DNA of 34,728 bases from contig JACDOJ010000013.1 in NCBI GenBank assembly GCA_017656135.1, positions 1 through 34,728 on the forward strand, in the 5' to 3' direction. The position numbers and the translations under genes are program-made. Within the stretch, counting starts at the first letter, position 1, and each line of letters starts with the position of its first letter. Shown here piece after piece: positions 1-5,494 of this stretch. The stretch comes from Bacillota bacterium (GTDB lineage Bacteria > Bacillota > UBA5301). The notes beneath the pieces were generated by a model. That model was not told where the DNA came from. It ran no database searches and saw nothing but the letters and a program-made list of their open reading frames with translations.

Positions 1-45
1 TAAAAAACCGGCCTTCATCCCCCTGGTCAGGGACGAAAACCGGTG
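1..45 (-). terminator. T-box regulated terminator hairpin
   Basis: On the minus strand, ACCGGTTTTCGTCCCT pairs across a short loop with AGGGGGATGAAGGCCGGT, with a few G-U pairs and a small bulge, followed by TTTTTT. It lies directly after the GGTGGTACCGCGG antiterminator element. This is the usual layout in which tRNA binding disfavours the terminator. Confidence 0.85.
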
Positions 46-265
46 TTTCCGCGGTACCACCCTTCTTGGCCACGCCTGGCCCTCTTTGCTGGGTACGTGT
101 TCATACCCGCCTCCTAGTAACGGTGGAGTGCCGTCAGCGCCTACTCGGTTTTCGGGCTGCCCTCCCAGGGGTATTTTGTACTCCGCATTGGTGCGGCTTG
201 CACCACCCGCCGCCTCTCTGTGCCTCTTTGGAGCCTACTCTTCCCGGTCATCGGTTTCGTATTAT
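1..265 (-). promoter_or_regulatory. T-box riboswitch leader (gene lies beyond the left edge)
   Basis: Read on the minus strand, positions 65-49 give the T-box hallmark AGGGTGGTACCGCG, which pairs with the uncharged 3' end of a tRNA in the antiterminator. Upstream, the leader has other expected parts: a GAGTAGG segment near 230, an AGAGAGG segment near 218, the GGTG...CAAGCCG apical part of Stem I near 203-190, and AGTAGGCGCTGACGG near 146-132. It ends in a terminator hairpin. The specifier region lies near 173-164 and reads AAAATACCCC. Depending on alignment the codon is UAC (Tyr) or ACC (Thr), and I cannot settle which. The controlled gene, probably an aminoacyl-tRNA synthetase or an amino-acid gene, is to the left of base 1. 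Confidence 0.93.
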
Positions 266-271
266 TTATAA

Positions 272-300
272 AGTATATGTTAAAAAAACGCATATGTCAA
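272..300 (-). promoter_or_regulatory. Sigma-A type promoter of the T-box transcript
   Basis: On the minus strand there is a perfect -35 hexamer TTGACA (295-300), a 17-bp spacer and -10 hexamer TATACT (272-277). Transcription would start near 265, just before the first T-box structural element. Confidence 0.85.
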
Positions 301-418
301 CTCATTTTTAGAAGAATTTAGTAATAAATAGGCTCGTTCTTTTCGGTTGTTGCAAGGTGCATAGGTCGGTAGGACCTGGGAAAAATAGATGTGTGTTACT
401 GGCAAAGGAGGTTAAGAT

Positions 419-667
419 ATGAGCAGATACGTTGCTGTCGATGACAAACTGGATAGCGTGAAAGCGGTGCTGGAGGCAGAGGGGTATCAGGTAACCGGTC
501 TTACTGACAACCTCTCCGATGTGCTGGCGGTGGTCGTCAGCGGTATGGATGATGACTTTCTGGGCCATCAAGCAATCTCCACTGAGGCGAAAGTCATAGA
601 TGCCAGCGGCCTAGATGCAAACCAAGTTGTTGCGGAAGTCAAGAAGGTGGAGGAGTTGGTGCGATGA
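419..667 (+). CDS. YkuS-family (UPF0180) small protein
   Basis: An 82-residue protein that resembles the YkuS / UPF0180 family of small Firmicute proteins of unknown function. Family-like features are the short N-terminal strand with VAVDDKL, the EAEGYQV turn, the central VVVSGMDDDFLG segment and the VIDASGLDANQV stretch. There is no signal peptide or membrane segment, so it is probably cytosolic. The ATG follows AAAGGAGG with about eight bases between. The gene overlaps the ferredoxin start by four bases (ATGA), so the two are almost certainly co-transcribed and translationally coupled. I know of no established role, and the ferredoxin link is only a positional clue. Confidence 0.82.
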   Translation: MSRYVAVDDKLDSVKAVLEAEGYQVTGLTDNLSDVLAVVVSGMDDDFLGHQAISTEAKVIDASGLDANQVVAEVKKVEELVR

Positions 668-852
668 AAGTCTCTGTCGATCCTGATTTGTGTATCAGCT
701 GCGGGCTCTGTATTTCATTGTGCCCGGATGTCTTTGAGTGGGATGGAAACGACAAGTCCTACGCCACTGTGGACACAGTCCCAAGCGATCAAGAGGACTG
801 TGTCCATGAAGCGGTGGACAGCTGCCCGACGGAAGCCATCAAAGAGGAGTAA
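664..852 (+). CDS. Single-cluster [4Fe-4S] ferredoxin
   Basis: A 62-residue monocluster ferredoxin acting as a soluble low-potential electron carrier. Cys10, Cys13 and Cys16 (CxxCxxC) with Cys54 (CPTEAI) are the expected [4Fe-4S] ligands. Cys20 and Cys46 stand where related ferredoxins, such as those of Thermotoga and Pyrococcus, have a disulfide in place of the second cluster. It is acidic throughout, as usual. It is coupled to the YkuS-family gene by ATGA overlap. Its stop lies one base from the stop of the convergent permease gene. Possible partners nearby, such as the hydrogenase 15 kb away, are not demonstrated by the sequence. Confidence 0.92.
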   Translation: MKVSVDPDLCISCGLCISLCPDVFEWDGNDKSYATVDTVPSDQEDCVHEAVDSCPTEAIKEE

Positions 853-853
853 T

Positions 854-1573
854 TTAAGGGGTGGTTTGGGCTCCAATGTCCCCGGCCATTATCTCTGGTT
901 CGGGGATTTTTTCATTTTTGGTTTCACCAACTCGCCGCCGTTTCTCCAGGTACTTGGCGAACCTGGACATGGCGTAGCAGAGGACGAAGTAAATCAGGGC
1001 GGTGAAGGTGAAAATCTCAAAGGACTTGAACTCCCGGTTGTTGATGATCGTTGCTCGCCTGGTGAGCTCCAAGACCCCGATGATATAAGCCAAGGATGTA
1101 TCCTTGAAGAGGGAAATGAACTGGCCCACCAGTGGCGGTATCATCCTGGTGATGGCCTGAGGCAGGATGATGTAGCGCATAGCCTGCCAGTAGGTCAAGC
1201 CGGAAGCCAGAGCTGCTTCGGTTTGCCCTACTGGGATGGAGTTGATTCCGGCCCGGACAATTTCGGCTATATAGGCGCTGGTAAAAATGGTAAAGGCTGC
1301 CACAGCGCTGGTGAAGGGCTGAATGGAGTGTCCCACCAGAATGGGGATGAGGAAGAAAACCCAGAAAATGACCATGATTAAGGGGGTCCCCCGGACGATT
1401 TCGACGTAGAGAGTTGCCGGAATCCGAATGAGAGCCCTTTTGGAGAGCTTGGCCATTCCTAAAAGCGTTCCCAAAACAAAGCTTAAGCCGATGGAGATTG
1501 CCGCCAGTTTCAGGGTAGTTTTTAGGCCTTCCCAGAGGTACGGAATATTATTGGTGATCACATCAAAGGACAT
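854..1573 (-). CDS. Polar amino-acid ABC transporter permease (second permease)
   Basis: A 239-residue inner-membrane permease of the His/Glu/Gln/Arg/opine (HEQRo, GlnP/HisM-like) family. It has an N-terminal membrane segment near residues 15-40 (KLAAISIGLSFVLGTLLG), the substrate-path region TPLIMVIFWVFF, and the EAA loop EAALASGLTYWQAMRYIILPQA that docks on the ATPase (residues about 137-158). The C-terminus has a charged tail that is probably cytosolic. It is the last gene of the leftward operon, 15 bases after the sister permease, with which it would form a heterodimeric pore. The likely substrate is a polar amino acid; the exact one cannot be read from the sequence. Confidence 0.93.
   Translation of the reverse strand: MSFDVITNNIPYLWEGLKTTLKLAAISIGLSFVLGTLLGMAKLSKRALIRIPATLYVEIVRGTPLIMVIFWVFFLIPILVGHSIQPFTSAVAAFTIFTSAYIAEIVRAGINSIPVGQTEAALASGLTYWQAMRYIILPQAITRMIPPLVGQFISLFKDTSLAYIIGVLELTRRATIINNREFKSFEIFTFTALIYFVLCYAMSRFAKYLEKRRRVGETKNEKIPEPEIMAGDIGAQTTP
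879..912 (+). terminator. Probable intrinsic terminator of the ferredoxin operon, inside the convergent permease gene
   Basis: TCCCCG (879-884) pairs with CGGGGA (901-906) across a 16-base loop, followed by six T residues on the plus strand. It lies about 27 bases beyond the ferredoxin stop, inside the last codons of the leftward permease gene. The stem is short and the loop large, so confidence is moderate. Confidence 0.5.
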
Positions 1574-1588
1574 CTGCTGCTAACCTCC

Positions 1589-2293
1589 TTACGCTGCCAT
1601 CGGTCTTTGGCCCTTGGCCGCCCAGCGTTCCACTTTGCCCATGACCAGGGAGATAGTCAGGGTCAGACAGATATAAATCAGGGTGGCGGCTGTAAAGGCT
1701 TCAAAGCCCCGGAAGGTCAGGGATTCAATGGCCTGGGCCTGATAGGTCAATTCAGGCACGGCTATAGTCATGGCCAGGGAAGAGTTTTTGGTCAGGTTCA
1801 AAAACTGGTTGACAACGGGGGGGATTACTATCCTGATGGCCTGGGGAAGGATGACGTACCAGAGGGTCTGAAAGCCGGTGAGCCCACTGGCCAAGGCAGC
1901 CTCCCTTTGGCCCTTATCAATGGATTGAATTCCCGCCCGCACTGCTTCGGCGATGAAGGTGCTGGTGTAAATGGTAAGCCCTATGACACTGGCGATAAAC
2001 TCGTAGTTGTGGGCCCACAGCCAGCTCTGCAACCACCCGGGAAGGGCCATCGGCAGGGCAAAGTACCAGAAAAAGAGCTGGATAATTAAGGGCGTATTTA
2101 AAAAGAACTCTACATAGGAGGAGGCTATTAACCTGATAATCAAACTTTTCGAGAGGCGCATGATGCCGAAGATGGTACCGACAATGGTACTGAGGACTAT
2201 GGAAATTGCTGAGAGCTTTATGGTTAATACTAGGCCTTCAAGGAGCAAGTCACGATACTCCCACAGGACCAACCAGTTGAATTCGTAGTCCAT
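1589..2293 (-). CDS. Polar amino-acid ABC transporter permease (first permease)
   Basis: A 234-residue permease of the same HEQRo family as its neighbour. The first membrane helix is near residues 17-42 (VLTIKLSAISIVLSTIVGTIFG), NTPLIIQLFFWYFALP is the conserved core, and EAALASGLTGFQTLWYVILPQAIR is the EAA coupling loop. It keeps the ELTYQAQ segment usual near the C-terminus. Two divergent permeases in one operon suggest a heterodimer, as in HisQM or GltJK. It sits downstream of the binding-protein gene, after a strong intercistronic hairpin that may lower permease output relative to the binding protein. Confidence 0.93.
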   Translation of the reverse strand: MDYEFNWLVLWEYRDLLLEGLVLTIKLSAISIVLSTIVGTIFGIMRLSKSLIIRLIASSYVEFFLNTPLIIQLFFWYFALPMALPGWLQSWLWAHNYEFIASVIGLTIYTSTFIAEAVRAGIQSIDKGQREAALASGLTGFQTLWYVILPQAIRIVIPPVVNQFLNLTKNSSLAMTIAVPELTYQAQAIESLTFRGFEAFTAATLIYICLTLTISLVMGKVERWAAKGQRPMAA

Positions 2294-2326
2294 ATCTGTC
2301 CCGCCTTACTTAATGATCTCTCCGGT

Positions 2327-2352
2327 CGGGGTGGGAGTTCACTCCCACCCCG
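2327..2352 (-). other. Intercistronic stem-loop between binding-protein and permease genes
   Basis: CGGGGTGGGAGT and ACTCCCACCCCG form a perfect 12-bp inverted repeat with a two-base spacer. No run of U follows in the direction of transcription, so a classic terminator is unlikely. An RNA-stabilising or attenuating stem that keeps binding-protein mRNA in excess is the usual explanation at this position in ABC operons. Confidence 0.75.
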
Positions 2353-2365
2353 GAGTCACTGCCTT

Positions 2366-3181
2366 TTACGGCCAAACTTCGATCTCTCCGCCCAGAGGAA
2401 TCGGGTAATCGCTGTTAGGACCGAACCATTTGTTATAAACCTTCTTGTAGACACCGGTTTCCCACATCTCCATCAGGGCGAAGTTGATGGCATCCCGGAA
2501 ATCGGAGTCATTCTCTCTGACACCGATCCCATAGGGTTCAGGAGCGATGAAAGGACCTACAATTTCGTAACCTTCTTTGACAAAACCGGCTAAAATACTG
2601 GCATCGGTGGTCATGGCCTGAGCCCGGCCCTGCTGCAGGGCTAAGAAGGCCTGAGGATATTCTTGGAAGGTAAGGATTTTGGCTTTAGGCTGAGCCTTGG
2701 CGATGTTGTGCTCACTGGTCGAGCCCTGGACGGTGGATACGGTCTTGCCTGCCAGGTCCTCGACGCTCTTGATCCCGCTGCCTTTTTTAACCAGCAGCCT
2801 CTGGCCGGTGAAGAAATAGGTGATGCTGAAGTCAATGTTCTCATCCCGAGCTTTCTGGTGGGTCATGGTGGCTACCACCATGTCCACGGTTCCCTCGGTG
2901 AGCATGGGGATACGGGTCTTGGACGTGACCTGTTTGAGCTCGAGCTCGACTCCCAGATAGTCGGCGATGTACTGAGCTACGTCAATGTCAAAACCGACTA
3001 CCTTGCCGCTTTCATCGACAAAACCAAAGGGTGGAGCGTCAAATTTAACTCCGGCCACCAGTTTCCCCGTGGATTTAACTTTCTCCAAGGTGTTCTGGGG
3101 CGCGGCGATGGCTGTAAGGCCCATGCCCAGTGCCAAAACAAGCGTTAAGGCGCAAAGAACTACTCTCTGCTTAAACTTCAT
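2366..3181 (-). CDS. Polar amino-acid ABC transporter substrate-binding protein
   Basis: A 271-residue family-3 extracellular solute-binding protein. Residues 1-27 form a signal peptide: KFKQR, then a hydrophobic core ending LTAIAAPQ. The mature part starts with the usual VKSTGKLVAGVKFDAPPFGF, followed by the VGFDIDVAQYIADYLG and GTVDMVVATMTHQKAR segments that line the ligand cleft, and FFTGQRLLVKKGS. The ATG is preceded by AGGAGGG. There is no Cys after the hydrophobic core and hence no lipobox, which is unusual for a monoderm Firmicute, where such proteins are normally lipid-anchored. It would be processed by signal peptidase I. Amino-acid specificity cannot be assigned. Confidence 0.93.
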   Translation of the reverse strand: MKFKQRVVLCALTLVLALGMGLTAIAAPQNTLEKVKSTGKLVAGVKFDAPPFGFVDESGKVVGFDIDVAQYIADYLGVELELKQVTSKTRIPMLTEGTVDMVVATMTHQKARDENIDFSITYFFTGQRLLVKKGSGIKSVEDLAGKTVSTVQGSTSEHNIAKAQPKAKILTFQEYPQAFLALQQGRAQAMTTDASILAGFVKEGYEIVGPFIAPEPYGIGVRENDSDFRDAINFALMEMWETGVYKKVYNKWFGPNSDYPIPLGGEIEVWP

Positions 3182-3299
3182 TACGCTTTCCCTCCTGATT
3201 TTTTTTTGGTAAACAGGTGCAAAGTGACTTTAAATGACAGTGAATCCCTAACAGTCACCTCCTCAAATTGCCTCAAAGACTCATTTCACTGGAATTAGC

Positions 3300-4223
3300 T
3301 TACAGGATTTGGCGCAGGAAAAGTTTGGTCCGCTCTTCTACCGGATTGACGAAGAAGTGCTCTGGGGTTCCTCTTTCCACGATCACTCCTCCGTCCATAA
3401 AGAGAACCCTATCAGCCACCTCCCGGGCGAAACCCATTTCGTGGGTGACCACAACCATGGTCATTCCCTCTCGGGCCAGGGCTTTCATGACATCAAGGAC
3501 TTCTTTGATCATCTCCGGATCCAGGGCTGAGGTGGGTTCATCGAAGAGCATTATTTTCGGCCGCATGGCCAAGCCCCGGGCGATGGCGACCCTTTGCTGC
3601 TGTCCACCGGAGAGCTGGGAAGGGTAGGCGTGGGCTTTTTCCGGAATTCCTACCTTTTCTAAAAGCTCCAGAGCGATCTCTTCTGCTTCAGCTTCCGACA
3701 TCTTCCGGACTTTCCGGGGAGCAAGGGTGATGTTCTCCAGCACGGTCATGTGGGGGTAGAGATTAAAGTGCTGGAAAACCATGCCAATCTCGGCCCGGAC
3801 CGGGGTGATGTTCAACTTGGGGTTGCTGATTTCGTAGCCGTCTACGAAGAGCTTGCCCTTTTGGATGGTCTCCAGCCGGTTAATACACCTCAGCATGGTG
3901 CTCTTGCCAGAACCTGAGGGACCGATGATGACTACTACTTCACCGGGATATATTTCCTCGTTAATATCTTTAAGGACGTGTAGCTTGCCGAACCACTTAT
4001 TGACGCCTTGGAAACTGATGATCGGTTCGCCGGAGGGCTTTTTTGGGGTTGGTGTCTCCGGGATTTTTGGTTTTTCCACTACGGTGAGCCCGGCACTTTT
4101 TTGGCGCCAGCACTCAGTGTGGTGAGGGACGCCACACTTGGAGCAATAGGTGATCTCGTCCTCGCGGGTGATAGGCTCTAGGCAATACGGGCAAATCTTG
4201 TTGGAGGTTTCTTGGTTGGGCAT
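3300..4223 (-). CDS. Amino-acid ABC transporter ATPase with an N-terminal RING-like zinc domain
   Basis: A 307-residue protein. Residues about 65-307 are a standard GlnQ/HisP-type ATPase: Walker [11 protein letters not shown]-loop [10 protein letters not shown], signature LSGGQQQR, Walker B IMLFDEP and switch His in VVTHEMGF. It energises the two permeases encoded downstream. Before this comes an extra region of about 65 residues: CPYC (11, 14), CSKC (27, 30) and HHTEC (His34/35, Cys38) followed by Trp39, resembling a prokaryotic RING / treble-clef finger. A Pro-rich linker ([13 protein letters not shown]) follows. The last Cys pair of a full two-zinc RING seems absent. The start ATG has GAAAGGAG upstream. 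It is first in the operon, with about 118 bases before the binding-protein gene. Confidence 0.93.
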   Translation of the reverse strand: MPNQETSNKICPYCLEPITREDEITYCSKCGVPHHTECWRQKSAGLTVVEKPKIPETPTPKKPSGEPIISFQGVNKWFGKLHVLKDINEEIYPGEVVVIIGPSGSGKSTMLRCINRLETIQKGKLFVDGYEISNPKLNITPVRAEIGMVFQHFNLYPHMTVLENITLAPRKVRKMSEAEAEEIALELLEKVGIPEKAHAYPSQLSGGQQQRVAIARGLAMRPKIMLFDEPTSALDPEMIKEVLDVMKALAREGMTMVVVTHEMGFAREVADRVLFMDGGVIVERGTPEHFFVNPVEERTKLFLRQIL

Positions 4224-4293
4224 AAATGCCTTCTACTCCTTTCTCCACACCAACTGTAGCGTAAGGTACTGGTTCAGAGCCGGTCGGAATATG

Positions 4294-4322
4294 ATAGTAC
4301 AGAAAATTAGCTAGAGTTCTAA
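4294..4322 (-). promoter_or_regulatory. Possible promoter of the amino-acid ABC operon
   Basis: On the minus strand TTAGAA (4317-4322), a 17-bp spacer and TACTAT (4294-4299) form a weak match to a sigma-A promoter, about 70 bases upstream of the ATPase start. It is the best candidate I see in the 203-base divergent gap. Confidence 0.4.
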
Positions 4323-4370
4323 TTATCGTTCTGGAATTCCTCTCAAATTCCTCCTAACTTACCTCGAGTA

Positions 4371-4398
4371 TTGTGTATACATGGGGTTTGCATATACT
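4371..4398 (+). promoter_or_regulatory. Probable promoter of the DUF5658-like gene
   Basis: TTGTGT (4371-4376), a 16-bp spacer and TATACT (4393-4398). It lies just upstream of GGAGG and ATG 4427, which supports that start rather than the in-frame ATG at 4373 inside the -35 region. Confidence 0.55.
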
Positions 4399-4426
4399 AC
4401 TACCAGCGAACAGCTGGAGGTTGTTT

Positions 4427-4720
4427 ATGCTTCCTCTCGGGATCCTAGTCATCATTCTCAATTTCTTTGACGCGGTCTTAACCACAGCCGGCCTGGCCCA
4501 AGGGGTGGTGACGGAAGTTAATCCTCTGCTGAACTTCTTTTTCAGCCTGAACCCGCTTCTGACTTTCGCCGGCAAAGTGGCTCTGGTGCCTTTAGGGGTC
4601 ATGGTGGTTGTCTGGAAAGGCCAAGGCAGGACCTGGGTTTACTGGGGACTTCTTTTTTGTGCCCTGATCTATACCTGGGCAGCCGGCCTTCACCTGGTTT
4701 GGCTGGCAAACCTTTTCTAG
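4427..4720 (+). CDS. DUF5658-like small integral membrane protein
   Basis: A 97-residue hydrophobic protein with about three membrane helices. The first helix runs into LNFFDAVLTTAGLAQGVVTEVNPLL. The LNxxDAxLTxxGL...E-NPLL signature matches small membrane proteins of the DUF5658 type, whose function is unknown. I chose ATG 4427 because GGAGG lies six bases upstream. The alternative ATG at 4373 would add 18 residues without a ribosome site and would overlap the promoter. It is divergent from the ABC operon and followed by the endonuclease III-like gene in the same reading frame about 85 bases on. Confidence 0.75.
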   Translation: MLPLGILVIILNFFDAVLTTAGLAQGVVTEVNPLLNFFFSLNPLLTFAGKVALVPLGVMVVVWKGQGRTWVYWGLLFCALIYTWAAGLHLVWLANLF

Positions 4721-4804
4721 CGGAAGCAAAGTAGCAGGAGTTTTTCCCTCTTCTGTGTAATTGGAAAATGTTGCATAGACGGCAAGTCAAAGGAAGCGGT
4801 CACA

Positions 4805-5494
4805 ATCGATATCGAAAAAAAACTGCGAAAGCTGTATCAAAAGTTATCTTCCCATCTCTCTCCCGCCCAAGAGCTGCATTCGGCCAGCCCTCTTTCCTTA
4901 GGGAAAGGAGACCCTCTAAAGGTTCTCATCATTGCCGTCCTTTCCCAGGCAACTACAGATCTCAACTGCCGCCGGGCCTATGAGGCCCTGGTGAAAAGGT
5001 TCCCTACCTGGGATGAACTGGTTCAAGCTGACTCCAGGGAGATCGCCCGGGCCATAGCTCCTGGGGGATTGGCCAATAACAAGGCCCCTCGCCTGCAGCA
5101 GATCCTCAAAGTCATCAGGGACCAGGAGGGGGAGTTTTCCCTGAACCGGCTGGGCGAGGTTAGCCGGGATGAGGCCTATGCTTACCTGACTAGTTTGCCT
5201 GGAGTGGGCACCAAGACTGCTGCTTGTGTCTGGGCCTTTGGTTTCGATAAGCCGGCTCTCCCGGTGGACACCCATGTCGGCAGGGTTTTGATCCGCTTGG
5301 GCTTATTTGATACCTCCGATCCGGTGAAAATCCAGAAGGCTCTGGAAGAAGCCGCTCCCAGCGAAATTCAAAAAGACCTGCACATCTTACTTATAGAGTT
5401 CGGCCGGCGGTTTTGCACCAAGCGTAAACCTAAGTGTGCTGAGTGCCCCCTGGCGGCCGAATGCAACTACCGAACCAGAGGTGAAACCCAGTGA
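4805..5494 (+). CDS. Endonuclease III-like DNA glycosylase; start codon uncertain
   Basis: A base-excision repair DNA glycosylase/AP lyase of the endonuclease III (Nth) family. The reading frame is open and family-like from about 4802: IEKKLRKLYQKLSSHL, then DPLKVLIIAVLSQATTD. It continues through the helix-hairpin-helix LPGVGTKTA (Lys is the expected catalytic residue) and PVDTHV (catalytic Asp). It ends with the C-x6-C-x2-C-x5-C [4Fe-4S] loop CTKRKPKCAECPLAAEC. A start at GTG 4991 would cut away the first helices. No ATG, GTG or TTG exists in frame between the upstream stop (4718-4720) and 4991 at a sensible place. ATC 4805, preceded by AGGAAG, is the best guess. Alternatively, the A8 run at 4815-4822 hides a frameshift joining ATG 4768. 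The stop overlaps the next start (GTGA). Confidence 0.85.
   Translation: MDIEKKLRKLYQKLSSHLSPAQELHSASPLSLGKGDPLKVLIIAVLSQATTDLNCRRAYEALVKRFPTWDELVQADSREIARAIAPGGLANNKAPRLQQILKVIRDQEGEFSLNRLGEVSRDEAYAYLTSLPGVGTKTAACVWAFGFDKPALPVDTHVGRVLIRLGLFDTSDPVKIQKALEEAAPSEIQKDLHILLIEFGRRFCTKRKPKCAECPLAAECNYRTRGETQ

Noticed and set aside
66-311. Plus-strand frame over the left edge
   Set aside because: The region is explained by the T-box leader and its promoter on the other strand, and there is no ribosome site before the ATG.
728-1381. Long plus-strand frame (217 codons) over the second permease
   Set aside because: Its product has no recognisable motif, and the minus strand encodes a clear permease with the EAA loop. 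It overlaps the ferredoxin gene in another frame.
4768-4983. Separate 71-codon gene upstream of the endonuclease III-like gene
   Set aside because: From 4823 on it runs out of frame over sequence that reads as endonuclease III in the next frame. It is kept only as a frameshift possibility.
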